A DNA stretch of 45,252 nucleotides from Candidatus Omnitrophota bacterium. GTDB lineage: Bacteria > Omnitrophota > Gorgyraeia > Gygaellales > Profunditerraquicolaceae. Where the stretch lies: assembly GCA_026387405.1 (NCBI GenBank), contig JAPLLV010000022.1, forward strand, positions 1 to 45,252, in the 5' to 3' direction. The notes beneath the pieces were generated by a model. It saw nothing but the letters and a program-made list of their open reading frames with translations. It did no database searches and was not told where the DNA came from. Made by a program: the position numbers and the translations under genes. How positions within the stretch are numbered: the stretch's first letter is position 1; each line of letters begins with the position of its first letter. Positions 15,071-24,404 of the stretch are shown piece after piece.

Positions 15071-15541
15071 ATGAAGATTATGGAATTTCTTTCAAGTAAG
15101 GCAATTATCATGGATATCAAGTCCTCCAAGAAAGAGGATGTGATGCGTGAATTAGTAGATGCCTTGATTAATTCCAGCGATATTGATAAGCGTAGCCGTA
15201 ACAAAATAGTCGATTCGTTAATTGCCAGGGAATCGCTGGGTTCTACTGCCATAGGCCAGGGAGTGGCTATCCCGCACACTAAATGCGACTGTGTGCAGAA
15301 TCTGGTAGCAGCTTTCGGTCTTTCCAAGAAAGGAATAGATTTTGATTCGTTGGACGGCGAACCCGTAAACATCTTTTTTTTACTGATCGCCCCTCAGGAT
15401 TCCGCGGGGCCGCATTTGAAAGCCCTGGCCAGGATCTCGAGGCTCTTAAAAGACAAGTATTTCCGCGACGGCCTCCAGGAGTGCGAAAACGAGGATGCGG
15501 TTATCCGGATCATCAGTCAGGAAGATGACAAAAAAATTTAA
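15071..15541 (+). CDS. PTS EIIA component, PtsN/EIIA-Ntr-like
   Basis: The 156-residue protein has the EIIA fructose/Ntr fold, with RESLGSTAIGQGVAIPHTKCD around residues 53-73 carrying the phospho-acceptor His (IPHTK), and HLKALARISRLLKD near 116. It would receive phosphate from HPr. No sugar permease is nearby, so a regulatory function as in PtsN is likelier than sugar uptake. The ATG has AGGAG seven bases upstream. It is the first gene of a cluster with yvcK, HPr and EI. Confidence 0.88.
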   Translation: MKIMEFLSSKAIIMDIKSSKKEDVMRELVDALINSSDIDKRSRNKIVDSLIARESLGSTAIGQGVAIPHTKCDCVQNLVAAFGLSKKGIDFDSLDGEPVNIFFLLIAPQDSAGPHLKALARISRLLKDKYFRDGLQECENEDAVIRIISQEDDKKI

Positions 15542-16796
15542 TCTCAATAATATGCGTTTTAAGCTGGTAGGCGTATTCAAATGGCTATATCCCGGTATCG
15601 GCATAAAACGCTGGATAGGCTTAAGCAGTTTCGGCGTGATCCTGGTTGCTATAGGCTCGAACCATTTACGTACAGACGAGTACTGGTTGATCCAGTTGTT
15701 GGATGAGATAATTATCATCTCCGGAGTCATTATTCTCATATTGGGCATAAAGCGGATGATGCGTTCTTTTATCGCCGTATTCTTACCGTCTTCCAAAGAT
15801 GTTCAATTGGTGGATATTTTATTCCGCAGGAAGTCCCTGGGCCAGGGGCCGCAGATTGTAGCTGTCGGAGGAGGCACCGGCCTGTCGTGCCTTCTAAGCG
15901 GGCTTAAGGATTTTACTTCGAACATCACGGCCATAGTGACGGTAGCCGATGACGGGGGTTCCTCGGGCAGGCTTAGGCAGCAGTTTGATATATTGCCTCC
16001 GGGAGACATCCGTAACTGTCTGGTGGCTTTGGCGGATGCGCCGGTATTGATGCGCGAATTGTTCCAGTTCCGCTTTGACAAGACCTCGGAGCTGGCAGGG
16101 CATAGCTTCGGGAACCTCTTTATTACGGCCATGACCCGGGTTACCGGAGATTTTGAGACGGCGCTTAAAGAGACAAGTAAAGTCCTGGCCTTGCGCGGAA
16201 AGGTTGTGCCCTCGACATTGAATAACGTGGTGTTGGTTGCCCAGTATAAGGACGGCACGGTGACCGAAGGAGAAAATAGCATACCCAAGGCCAACCTTCC
16301 GATAGACAAGGTGATGCTTAAGCCCTATCAGCCGACTGCCACCCCGGAGGCGATCCGGGCGATAAAGGATGCGCGGATAATCGTTTTGGGACCCGGTTCT
16401 CTTTATACCAGCATTATCCCCAACCTTTTGATAAAGGAGATCACGGATGCCATTAGCGCCTCCGGAGCTATAAAGGTATATGTGTGCAATATAATGACGC
16501 AGCCCGGGGAGACGGAAGATTACAGCGCCTCAAGCCATATCAAGGCGCTTACAGCCCATAGCCATCCCAAGATAATTGATTATTGTATATTAAATAACGG
16601 CGAGATTCCCGTCTCCTCGCTTAAGCGTTATAAAGAGCAGAATTCAGTGCCGGTTGAGATTGATACGCAGAATATCCGCAAACTCGGGTTTCGCGTGATC
16701 GAGGATGATATAGCTGCCGTAGACACTGACGGCGTGGTAAGGCATGACTCGAAAAAGTTAGCGCGGATCATCCTGGGGATAATCGAAGAGATCTAA
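15525..16796 (+). CDS. yvcK: YvcK/CofD-like gluconeogenesis factor with N-terminal membrane segment
   Basis: About 423 residues. Two hydrophobic stretches near the N terminus precede a YvcK domain: VAVGGGTGLSCLLSGLKDF near residue 115, TVADDGGSSGRLRQQFDILPPGDIRNCL, and LGPGSLYTSIIPNLL. YvcK binds UDP-sugars and links carbon state to cell-wall synthesis in Firmicutes, where it neighbours the HPr paralogue Crh; here it neighbours HPr. The start is unsure: ATG 15525 overlaps the EIIA gene by 17 bases; 15495 and 15552 are alternatives. Confidence 0.9.
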   Translation: MTKKFNLNNMRFKLVGVFKWLYPGIGIKRWIGLSSFGVILVAIGSNHLRTDEYWLIQLLDEIIIISGVIILILGIKRMMRSFIAVFLPSSKDVQLVDILFRRKSLGQGPQIVAVGGGTGLSCLLSGLKDFTSNITAIVTVADDGGSSGRLRQQFDILPPGDIRNCLVALADAPVLMRELFQFRFDKTSELAGHSFGNLFITAMTRVTGDFETALKETSKVLALRGKVVPSTLNNVVLVAQYKDGTVTEGENSIPKANLPIDKVMLKPYQPTATPEAIRAIKDARIIVLGPGSLYTSIIPNLLIKEITDAISASGAIKVYVCNIMTQPGETEDYSASSHIKALTAHSHPKIIDYCILNNGEIPVSSLKRYKEQNSVPVEIDTQNIRKLGFRVIEDDIAAVDTDGVVRHDSKKLARIILGIIEEI

Positions 16797-16797
16797 T

Positions 16798-17061
16798 ATG
16801 GCTTTAGTCAAAAAGAAATTAGTAGTCAAGAATAAGCAGGGGCTGCACGCGCGCCCCGCAGCCTTGTTCGTCCAGGTGGCGAATAAATTTGAGTCACAGA
16901 TAACCGTCAGGCGCGATAACGAAAAGGTAAACGGCAAGTCTATCTTGGGCATACTTATGCTTGGCGCGGAGAGCGGCAGCATTATTATAATCGAGGCCGA
17001 CGGCAACGATGCGCAGCTGGCGGTAGAAGAGTTAGAAAAACTTATTAACAGCGAAGAATAA
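16798..17061 (+). CDS. ptsH: Phosphocarrier protein HPr
   Basis: The 87-residue HPr has the active-site His17 in [10 protein letters not shown] and the regulatory Ser48 in [11 protein letters not shown]. His carries phosphate from EI to EIIA. The Ser with its surroundings is the HprK kinase target in other bacteria, so HprK may be encoded elsewhere. One base separates it from the yvcK stop, so it is cotranscribed. Confidence 0.95.
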   Translation: MALVKKKLVVKNKQGLHARPAALFVQVANKFESQITVRRDNEKVNGKSILGILMLGAESGSIIIIEADGNDAQLAVEELEKLINSEE

Positions 17062-17066
17062 TTACC

Positions 17067-18806
17067 ATGGAAAAATTTAAAGGCATAGCGGCGGCACCGG
17101 GGATCAGTATTGCCCCGGCCTACAAGATAGGCAAGGAAGAATTTGTCATTCCCAGGCTGCAAATCCTCCCGGAAGAGGTTCCTGTGCAGATAGAGCTTTT
17201 TGAGGACGCGCTCATCCAGACCCGCAAAGAGATACTGGAACTGCAAAAAAGGATCTCCTCGGAAATGGGCCAGGAAGAGGCGCAGATCTTTGACGCGCAC
17301 ATCCTGGTCCTGGAAGACCGCATGATCATCGAAGAGGTCATCGCGCGCCTGAAGAGAGAGCATATAAACGTCGCCTACATATTCGATGAAGTGTTGAAAA
17401 AGTATATTGATATCTTTTCTAAGATAGAAGATGAGTATCTTAAGGAGCGTATAACCGATATTAACGACGTAGGTAAAAGGATCCTGCGCAATCTCCTGGG
17501 GAAACAGCGCAAGGGATTGGGGGATTTAAAAGATTTAAAAGAAAGAGTGGTGGTAGTAGCGCACGACTTGTCCCCTTCGGATACCGCAAGCATGCATAAC
17601 AAGAATGTTTCCGCCTTTGTCACCGATATCGGAGGCAAGACTTCCCATACCGCGATTATGGCTAAGTCACTTGAGATCCCGGCAGTGGTAGGTATGGGGA
17701 GCGCGATCAATAGTATTCAATCAGGCGATATCCTGATCGTTGACGGCAGCATGGGGATGGTGATCATAAATCCAGACGAGCCTACGCTTGAGGAGTATCG
17801 CCGTCAGGAACTAAAGCTAAAAGGAATAGTCGAGAAATTCTTCCTCGTAAAGGATAAGCCGGCGGTGACGCAAGACGGCAAAGAGATCGAGTTGTCGGCG
17901 AACATCGAATTCCCGGATGAAGTCCCTTCGGCGAAACTCCACGGCGGCGCGGGTATAGGGCTTTACCGCACCGAGTTTTTCTATATGAACCGCAATGACC
18001 TTCCTTCGGAAGAGGAGCATTACCAGGCGTATCGGTATGTTGCCGAAGAGATGTCCGGGTACCCTGTGATTATCCGCACAATTGATCTGGGTGGAGACAA
18101 ATTTTTGTCCCAGTTCCAGATACCTCACGAGATGAAGCCGTTCCTGGGCTGGAGGGCGATCAGGTTTTGCCTGGCGCGCCCGGATATTTTTAAGGTTCAG
18201 CTGCGGGCAATATTAAGGGCTTCGGTGCACGGAAAATTGCGGCTCATGTATCCGATGATCTCGGGGATCGAAGAGTTGATCCAGGCCAACGGCCTCCTGG
18301 GTGAAGCAAAGGAGGAACTGCGCAGGGAAGGCATACGTTTTGACGAGAAAATAGAAGTAGGGGCGATGATAGAGATCCCTTCAGCGGCCATGACCGCAGA
18401 CCTTCTGGCTACCGAGGCAAATTTTTTTAGCATCGGCACCAATGACCTTATACAATATTCGCTGGCAGTTGACCGCGCTAACGAAAAGGTTGCTTATCTC
18501 TATGAGCCGGCGCATCCGGCGGTCTTGAGATTGATCAAGAGGGTAATTGACTCTGCCCATGAAGCCGGTATCTGGGTAGGTATGTGCGGAGAAATGGCAG
18601 GAGAGGCCGCAATGGTATTGATACTCCTGGGATTGGGGTTGGACGAATTCAGCATGCCGCCCCTGGTCATCCCGGAGGTAAAATACCTCGTGCGCCTGGT
18701 GACAATAGCTCAGGTCCAGGAAATCGCCAAAGAGGCATTAAAGCTTTCCACTGGTAAACAAGTCGAAGAATTCAGTCAGTCGAAATTACGGGAGATCCTG
18801 GGTTAA
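17067..18806 (+). CDS. ptsI: Phosphoenolpyruvate-protein phosphotransferase (PTS Enzyme I)
   Basis: The 579-residue protein is a full-length Enzyme I. The N-terminal domain carries the phospho-His194 in [21 protein letters not shown], and the C-terminal PEP-binding barrel has [22 protein letters not shown], and GMCGEMAGE with the catalytic Cys. There is no GAF domain, so it is ptsI-type rather than ptsP. It takes phosphate from PEP and passes it to HPr. Five bases separate it from ptsH. Confidence 0.95.
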   Translation: MEKFKGIAAAPGISIAPAYKIGKEEFVIPRLQILPEEVPVQIELFEDALIQTRKEILELQKRISSEMGQEEAQIFDAHILVLEDRMIIEEVIARLKREHINVAYIFDEVLKKYIDIFSKIEDEYLKERITDINDVGKRILRNLLGKQRKGLGDLKDLKERVVVVAHDLSPSDTASMHNKNVSAFVTDIGGKTSHTAIMAKSLEIPAVVGMGSAINSIQSGDILIVDGSMGMVIINPDEPTLEEYRRQELKLKGIVEKFFLVKDKPAVTQDGKEIELSANIEFPDEVPSAKLHGGAGIGLYRTEFFYMNRNDLPSEEEHYQAYRYVAEEMSGYPVIIRTIDLGGDKFLSQFQIPHEMKPFLGWRAIRFCLARPDIFKVQLRAILRASVHGKLRLMYPMISGIEELIQANGLLGEAKEELRREGIRFDEKIEVGAMIEIPSAAMTADLLATEANFFSIGTNDLIQYSLAVDRANEKVAYLYEPAHPAVLRLIKRVIDSAHEAGIWVGMCGEMAGEAAMVLILLGLGLDEFSMPPLVIPEVKYLVRLVTIAQVQEIAKEALKLSTGKQVEEFSQSKLREILG

Positions 18807-19555
18807 TGAAGGCCTTGATATTGGCGGCGGGTTACGCGACCAGATTATACCCTTTGACCAAGGAATACCCTAAGCCGCTTCTTGAAGTAGCTGGCAGGCC
18901 TTTGATCGACTACATTGTGACTAAGCTTCAACGGGTCAAAGAGATAGACGAGATATTAGTAGTTACCAACAGCAAATTCGTAAATAAGTTTCGGCATTGG
19001 CAGGAGAATATTAATTCTCCCAAGCGCATCAGCGTCGTTGATGATTTAACGGCCAGCCACGATAATAAGCTTGGGGCGATCGGCGATATACGTTTTGTCA
19101 TAGATAAGGCGCGCCTCAAAGATGACCTGTTGGTTATCGGAGGAGATAACTTGTTCGATGACGGGTTGGACGATTTCCTTTCTTTCGTTAAAACAAGGAC
19201 AGATAGCCCGGTGATCGGGGCGTTTAATATAGGCGATAAGCTTAAAGCCAAGAAATACGGCGTGGTCAAGCTGGATGCGCAGAATAAGATCGCCGTATTC
19301 CAGGAGAAGCCCGCGGCGCCTAAATCGACGCTGGTAGCGATGTGTCTTTATTATTTTCCAAAGAAGTGTCTGGGTCTTATCAAAGAATATATGGAGTCCA
19401 AGAGCGATAAGCACGATGCCACAGGTTTTTATATCGATTGGCTAAAGGATAAGGTCCCGGTATATGCCTTTATATTCCGGGGACGTTGGTATGATATCGG
19501 GGCCCCGGATTTTTACGAAGAGGCAAATCGGTCTTTTAGAAGAAAGGGAGGATAA
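18806..19555 (+). CDS. Sugar-1-phosphate nucleotidyltransferase family protein
   Basis: The 249-residue protein begins [18 protein letters not shown] with [15 protein letters not shown], the NTP-binding signature of RmlA-like enzymes, then [10 protein letters not shown] (metal-binding Asp) and FQEKP. It probably makes an NDP-sugar for envelope glycans. It has no C-terminal beta-helix, so it does not fit GlmU. The exact sugar cannot be told. Its ATG overlaps the ptsI stop (TAATG), so it belongs to the PTS operon and may be regulated with it. Confidence 0.85.
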   Translation: MKALILAAGYATRLYPLTKEYPKPLLEVAGRPLIDYIVTKLQRVKEIDEILVVTNSKFVNKFRHWQENINSPKRISVVDDLTASHDNKLGAIGDIRFVIDKARLKDDLLVIGGDNLFDDGLDDFLSFVKTRTDSPVIGAFNIGDKLKAKKYGVVKLDAQNKIAVFQEKPAAPKSTLVAMCLYYFPKKCLGLIKEYMESKSDKHDATGFYIDWLKDKVPVYAFIFRGRWYDIGAPDFYEEANRSFRRKGG

Positions 19556-19559
19556 TGAA

Positions 19560-20729
19560 ATGGCGGCGCGTAAGCATTTTTTTACTTCTGAGTCGGTAGG
19601 CGAAGGGCATCCGGACAAGTTATGCGATCAGATATCTGACGGGGTGCTGGATGAGGTCTTAAGGCAGGATCCCGACGGCCGGGTAGCCTGTGAGACTTAC
19701 GTTACCATGGGGCTTTTAGTCGTGGGTGGGGAGATTACCACCAGCGCTTATGTGGATATACAGAAACTTTCTCGCAAGATCATCGAGAGGATCGGTTACG
19801 TTCATCCCAAATACGGGTTTGATCATCATACCTGCGCGATCATCAACACCATCAACTGTCAGTCTCCGGATATCGCGCAAGGCGTAGATAAGGGCGGCGC
19901 GGGAGACCAGGGTTTTATGGTAGGGTATGCCTGCCGCGAGACAGATGAGCTTATGCCTCTGCCGATAATGTTGGCGCATAAATTAGTGGCGCGCATGGCC
20001 GAAGTAAGGAGGGGGAATATTTTAAAATACCTGGGCCCTGATTGTAAATCCCAGGTTACGGTGGAATACCACGATGGGGCTGCCAAGCGCATAGATGCCG
20101 TGGTCTTGGCCTGTCAGCATACCGCGGATATCCTGGATGATACCGGAGAACAGATCACCAATAAGGCCCGGAATGAGATAATCGAAACTGTGGCCAAGCC
20201 CATTCTTAAGAACTGGGTGGATAAGGATACCAAATATTATGTGAATCAAACCGGTAAATTTGTCGTAGGCGGCCCACAGTCTGATACCGGCATGACCGGA
20301 AGAAAGATCGTAGTCGATACCTATGGCGGAGTAGCCGCTCCCGGAGGAGGAGCCTTCTCCGGTAAAGACCCGACCAAGGTTGACCGCTCCGCGGCGTATA
20401 TGGCTAGATACGTTGCCAAGAATATAGTTGCCGCAGGCCTGGCAGATAGATGCCTGATACATATTGCCTATGTTATAGGTAAGGCAGAGCCCTTGGCAGT
20501 GATGATCGATACTTTTGGCAGCAGCAAATTATCTGAAGCGGCGCTGGTGAAATTAACCAATGAAAATTTTGACCTGACACCCAGAGGTATGATAAAAGAG
20601 CTTAACCTTTTGAGGCCCATATATCAGAAGACCGCCTGTTACGGCCATTTTGGAAGGACAGAGCCTGAGTTTAGCTGGGAGAGTACGGATAAGGCAGCGG
20701 CTTTGAAAAAGCAGGCAGCGAAGCTGTAG
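19560..20729 (+). CDS. metK: S-adenosylmethionine synthetase
   Basis: The 389-residue enzyme carries [20 protein letters not shown], the [14 protein letters not shown] loop, and [19 protein letters not shown], the phosphate-binding loop. It makes SAM from methionine and ATP as a tetramer. The start is the ATG at 19560 after AAAGGGAGG; the longer open frame upstream is unsupported. No SAM riboswitch lies before it. It is followed by ahcY, forming a methyl-cycle pair. Confidence 0.97.
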   Translation: MAARKHFFTSESVGEGHPDKLCDQISDGVLDEVLRQDPDGRVACETYVTMGLLVVGGEITTSAYVDIQKLSRKIIERIGYVHPKYGFDHHTCAIINTINCQSPDIAQGVDKGGAGDQGFMVGYACRETDELMPLPIMLAHKLVARMAEVRRGNILKYLGPDCKSQVTVEYHDGAAKRIDAVVLACQHTADILDDTGEQITNKARNEIIETVAKPILKNWVDKDTKYYVNQTGKFVVGGPQSDTGMTGRKIVVDTYGGVAAPGGGAFSGKDPTKVDRSAAYMARYVAKNIVAAGLADRCLIHIAYVIGKAEPLAVMIDTFGSSKLSEAALVKLTNENFDLTPRGMIKELNLLRPIYQKTACYGHFGRTEPEFSWESTDKAAALKKQAAKL

Positions 20730-20733
20730 AGAT

Positions 20734-20761
20734 AGTCGTTGGTCGTTAGTCGTTGGTCGTT
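20734..20761. repeat. Four exact tandem heptamers (RGTCGTT)
   Basis: AGTCGTT and GGTCGTT alternate twice, perfectly, between metK and ahcY. The reverse complement of the same word recurs in the spacer before ilvB at 26055-26118. Confidence 0.8.
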
Positions 20762-20811
20762 GGGAAAAAATTTTAACTATAGGTCCGGGGAATAAATAAG
20801 GAGCCCTTATT

Positions 20812-21897
20812 ATGAACTATGATATAAAAGACACAAAACTCGCCCACAAGGGCGCGTTACGCATTGAATGGGCGCGTAATAATATGCCTGTCCTGGCCCT
20901 GATCGCCAGGCGTTTTGAAAAGGAGCGTCCTTTGAAAGGGCTGAAGATCGCTGCCTGCCTGCACGTGACCACCGAGACCGGGGTATTGATGGAGGTCTTA
21001 AAATCCGGCGGCGCAGAGCTTTTTCTTTGCGCCTCTAACCCATTGTCTACGCAGGATGATGTGGCCGGTTCCCTGGCCAAGAATTTAAAAATTGCGGTCT
21101 TTGCCATTAAAGGTGAAGATACCGTTACCTATTATAGGCACCTTAAGTCTGTGCTGGCGGCTAAGCCCGATATCACTATGGACGACGGGGCAGACCTGGT
21201 AAGCACGATCCACCAGGCCAAGCCTTCGGAATTCGCTAATATTAAAGGCGGCACCGAGGAGACTACTACCGGAGTCTGCGGTTATGGCTGGTGCGGAAGG
21301 GGCGTTTCTATGCGCGCCAAAGGCATGGCAGCGCGGGTGGTGGTAGTGGAAGTGGACCCCCTGCGGGCCTTAGAGGCGACCATGGACGGTTATGAGGCGA
21401 TGACGATAAAAGAAGCGGCTAAGTTAGGCGATGTCTTTGTCACGGTGACCGGAGATATTAATGTGATCCGTAAAGAGCATTTTCTCGCCATGAAAGACGG
21501 CGCTATCGTGGCGAATTCCGGACATTTTAACGTAGAGATAGATATTCCGGCCTTAGAGAAATTAAGTAAAAGCAAAAAATGCATCCGTGATTTCGTGGAT
21601 GAGTATATCCTTAGAGACGGCCGTAAGATCTATCTTTTGGGAGAAGGCCGTTTAATTAATCTTGCGGCAGCCGAAGGCCATCCGGCGCAGGTTATGGATA
21701 TGTCTTTTGCCAACCAGGCCTTAAGCGCGGAATATATCGTGCGCAAGCACCGGGAAATGAAACGCCAGGTGTACAAGGTCCCGGAGGACATCGATAAGAA
21801 TATCGCGGCATTGAAATTAAAGTCCATGGGTATTCAGGTGGATGTGCTGACTGCGGAACAGAAAAAATACCTCTCGAGCTGGGAGATGGGCACATAA
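20812..21897 (+). CDS. ahcY: Adenosylhomocysteinase-like protein with internal deletion of catalytic block
   Basis: The 361-residue protein matches S-adenosylhomocysteine hydrolase at both ends: LHVTTETGVL, TMDDGADLV, GGTEETTTGV, then CGYGWCGRGVSMRAKGM, GHFNVEID and AAAEGHPAQVMDMSFANQAL. Between V155 and C156 about 58 residues present in all family members I know are absent. They include the VNDA-TKHLFDNRYGTGQS block with the catalytic Lys and Asp and NAD contacts. The frame is intact across the junction. As drawn it should not perform classical hydrolysis of SAH to adenosine and homocysteine. The alternatives are a real dead or repurposed protein or an assembly deletion. The GGAGCCC site precedes the ATG. 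Confidence 0.85.
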   Translation: MNYDIKDTKLAHKGALRIEWARNNMPVLALIARRFEKERPLKGLKIAACLHVTTETGVLMEVLKSGGAELFLCASNPLSTQDDVAGSLAKNLKIAVFAIKGEDTVTYYRHLKSVLAAKPDITMDDGADLVSTIHQAKPSEFANIKGGTEETTTGVCGYGWCGRGVSMRAKGMAARVVVVEVDPLRALEATMDGYEAMTIKEAAKLGDVFVTVTGDINVIRKEHFLAMKDGAIVANSGHFNVEIDIPALEKLSKSKKCIRDFVDEYILRDGRKIYLLGEGRLINLAAAEGHPAQVMDMSFANQALSAEYIVRKHREMKRQVYKVPEDIDKNIAALKLKSMGIQVDVLTAEQKKYLSSWEMGT

Positions 21898-22863
21898 ATG
21901 TCTATTAAACGAATAGCGGTTTTAACTGCCGGAGGCGATGCCCCGGGGATGAATGCTGCGGTGCGCAGCGTGGTGCGTTACGCCACAAGTAAAAAAGTGG
22001 AGGTGTACGGTGTTTTCCGCGGCTGGTGGGGACTGATCAACGAAGAATTAAAGGTTTTTAACGGCCGCTCGGTCTCGGGTATCATAAATTCAGGCGGCAC
22101 GATCTTAAAGACCACGCGCTGCCTGGATTTTCAAACCGAAGAAGGACAAAAGCGGGCGTACGATACGATAAAGAAATACGCCATTGACGCCCTGGTGCCT
22201 ATCGGCGGCAACGGCACATTCGCCGCCGCTCACGGTTTTTTTAAGAGATACAAAGTCCCCTGCGTAGGCATTGCCGCCTCTATTGATAATGACATTAACG
22301 GTATAGATACTACGATCGGTTCAGACACCGCCATTAATACCGCGCTTGCGGCCATCGATAATATCCGCGATACGGCAACCTCTATGGAGCGGATTTTTCT
22401 AGTCGAGGTTATGGGCAGGGGGTCGGGATATATCGCCCTGCAGGTGGCCTTGTCCGCGGGATGCGAAGACGTAGTTATCCCGGAGAGGAAATTTGATTTG
22501 TCCAGCATGTGCCACGATATTGTCAACGGCAATATACGGGGTAAGGTAAGCTGGATCATCGTGGTGGCTGAAGGCGCAGGCAGCGCCGTAGAGATCGCAA
22601 AAGAAATTAATGAGATCACCAGCCTTGAAACGCGGGCAGTGGTCCTGGGCCATATCCAGCGGGGCGGAAGGCCCACAGCTTTTAGCCGTTCCCTGGCTAC
22701 TCTACTCGGCCAGGCCGCTGTTGACAGCCTCCTTAAAGGCGAGCAGGATAAAGCGGTGGGGATGTGTGCCGGAGGGATCGTCTCCGTGGATCTGGAGACG
22801 GCAATTCAGAAAAAAGAGATGCAGGTAGATAGTTTGTATAATTTGATCAAGACACTGACGTAG
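21898..22863 (+). CDS. pfkA: 6-phosphofructokinase, group A, with GGNGT active-site variant
   Basis: The 321-residue protein has TAGGDAPGMNA at the nucleotide site, IDNDINGIDTTIGSDTA in the sugar site (D130 and D132 present), MGRGSGYIAL, and GHIQRGGRPTAFSR. It phosphorylates fructose-6-phosphate. Ordinary ATP enzymes read GGDGS and PPi enzymes GGDDS; this one has GGNGT (residues 103-107), and the usual PGTIDND is AASIDND. Gly at the fourth position argues for ATP; the Asn in place of the Mg-binding Asp is unusual. The ATG abuts the ahcY stop. Confidence 0.9.
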   Translation: MSIKRIAVLTAGGDAPGMNAAVRSVVRYATSKKVEVYGVFRGWWGLINEELKVFNGRSVSGIINSGGTILKTTRCLDFQTEEGQKRAYDTIKKYAIDALVPIGGNGTFAAAHGFFKRYKVPCVGIAASIDNDINGIDTTIGSDTAINTALAAIDNIRDTATSMERIFLVEVMGRGSGYIALQVALSAGCEDVVIPERKFDLSSMCHDIVNGNIRGKVSWIIVVAEGAGSAVEIAKEINEITSLETRAVVLGHIQRGGRPTAFSRSLATLLGQAAVDSLLKGEQDKAVGMCAGGIVSVDLETAIQKKEMQVDSLYNLIKTLT

Positions 22864-22868
22864 TGGCA

Positions 22869-22967
22869 TATCGCATATCGCCAATCGCATATCGTTCAAA
22901 AGGGAAAATAAACTTATTACCAAATTAAGTTACGATAAGCGATAAGCCATTAGCGATAGGCTAGCGA
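22869..22967. repeat. Iterated-word palindromic spacer between pfkA and the aldolase gene
   Basis: Left words ATCGCATATCGCC and AATCGCATATCG (22869-22893) are followed about 40 bases later by the inverse words CGATAAGCGATAAGCC and TAGCGATAGGCTAGCG (22933-22967). It ends just before the ribosome-binding site of the next gene. Confidence 0.7.
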
Positions 22968-22983
22968 GGAGGGATAGGAGCAA

Positions 22984-24309
22984 ATGGGAAGACGGCCTTT
23001 GGATATCGAGAGCATTGCAATGGACTTATCTTTAAGTGACGATATAGAGCGTAAAAGGGTATTGGCAAAGAAGATATTTGATATCGCCTATAAGAAAGGG
23101 ATTTTTCCTTCCAGCATCCACGAGTTTTATATGGCCCGTGGCAAGGGTGAATTCGGCGGATTTACAGTACCGGCGATAAATTTACGCAGCCTTACCTTTG
23201 ATCTGGCCAGGGCGATATTCAGGGTGGCTAAGAAAAATAACTCTGGGGCTTTTATCTTTGAGATAGCCAAGTCCGAGATGGGCTATACGGCTCAACCGCC
23301 GGTAGAATTTTCCGCGGTGGTCCTGGCAGCGGCGATAAAAGAAGGATTTCAGGGTGCGGTCTTTATCCAGGCAGACCATACCCAGGCAAACGCCAAGAAA
23401 TTCCAGGAGAATCCAGAGAAAGAACTGGAAGCTCTTCAGGCGCTGATCGGCGAGGCTATAGAGGGGGGATTTTATAACATTGATATTGATTCCTCGACGC
23501 TTGTAGATTTATCCAAGCCTAAGGTGAAACAGCAGCAGTATTTGAATTATGAGGTCGCCAGTAAGCTTACCCAATTTATAAGAAGGGTAGAGCCTAAAGG
23601 TATCACGGTTTCCGTGGGCGCCGAGATAGGCGAGGTAGGGCATAAGAATTCCACACCCGAAGACCTGCGCGCCTTTATGGAGGGATACAAGGAGCGTTTG
23701 CGTAAGGGGTTGACCGGCATCAGCAAAATTTCGATTCAAACCGGAACTTCCCACGGCGGGGTGGTTCTACCCGACGGGACCATTGCCCAGGTGAAGCTGG
23801 ATTTTGATACTTTGCAGGCGCTTTCCAAGATCGCCAAAGAGGAATTTGGCTTGGGCGGGGCAGTACAGCATGGCGCTTCTACTTTGCCTGCCGAGGCCTT
23901 TCATAAGTTTGCTGAGTGCGATGCCTGCGAGGTGCACCTGGCCACCGAATTCCAGAATATGATTTACGAGAGCAAACATTTTCCCGCTGTGCTTAAGGCG
24001 AAGATATACGATTGGTTGAAAGTTAATGCCGCTTCCGAGAGAAAAGAAGGGGAGACCGAGGAGCAGTTTTTTTATAAGACGCGCAAAAAAGCCCTGGGGC
24101 CGTTTAAGAAAGAGATCATCGGTCTGGGCAAAGAGATCCGAGGGGCCATTGCCGCAGAGATCGAGGTAAAATTCGATTTCCTGTTCAAGCAATTGAATTG
24201 CTTGAACAATAAACACCTGGTGGATAAGTATGCGAGTTTAAAAAGAGTGATTACTCGCAAGCGCCAGGAAAAATCAGGCGTGGTGCATGATGGAGAGGGT
24301 GCCGACTAA
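22984..24309 (+). CDS. Class II fructose-bisphosphate aldolase family protein, long form
   Basis: The 441-residue protein has the class II aldolase elements: FGGFTVPAINLRS at about 56, QADHTQANAKKF near 140 (zinc His), VSVGAEIGEVGHKN, SIQTGTSHGGVVLPDG and AVQHGASTLPAEAF. It likely cleaves or forms a sugar bisphosphate. It is about 100 residues longer than usual, with a 55-residue helical N-terminal extension and a Lys/Glu-rich C-terminal tail. Next to pfkA it fits glycolysis, but the long form could act on another ketose phosphate. GAGGAGGGATAGGAG precedes the ATG. Confidence 0.82.
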   Translation: MGRRPLDIESIAMDLSLSDDIERKRVLAKKIFDIAYKKGIFPSSIHEFYMARGKGEFGGFTVPAINLRSLTFDLARAIFRVAKKNNSGAFIFEIAKSEMGYTAQPPVEFSAVVLAAAIKEGFQGAVFIQADHTQANAKKFQENPEKELEALQALIGEAIEGGFYNIDIDSSTLVDLSKPKVKQQQYLNYEVASKLTQFIRRVEPKGITVSVGAEIGEVGHKNSTPEDLRAFMEGYKERLRKGLTGISKISIQTGTSHGGVVLPDGTIAQVKLDFDTLQALSKIAKEEFGLGGAVQHGASTLPAEAFHKFAECDACEVHLATEFQNMIYESKHFPAVLKAKIYDWLKVNAASERKEGETEEQFFYKTRKKALGPFKKEIIGLGKEIRGAIAAEIEVKFDFLFKQLNCLNNKHLVDKYASLKRVITRKRQEKSGVVHDGEGAD

Positions 24310-24310
24310 T

Positions 24311-24380
24311 TAGCGTATAGCGTAGAGCGTATAGCGTTTAGTGAAATCTCTACGCTAAACGCTATCCGCTAAACGCTAAA
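24311..24380. repeat. Iterated-word palindromic spacer before ilvD
   Basis: TAGCGTATAGCG, TAGAGCG and TATAGCGTTTAG on the left face CTACGCTAAACG, CTATCCGCTAAACGCTAAA on the right. The inner arms TAGCGTTTAG (24332-24341) and CTAAACGCTA (24355-24364) are perfect complements. Confidence 0.75.
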
Positions 24381-24404
24381 ACAAGCTGATCAAAGGAGTG
24401 CTAT

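Noticed and set aside
20730-20811. SAM- or SAH-type riboswitch around metK/ahcY
   Set aside because: No aptamer-like structure; the metK-ahcY gap holds only a heptamer array, and metK follows its upstream gene by 4 nt.
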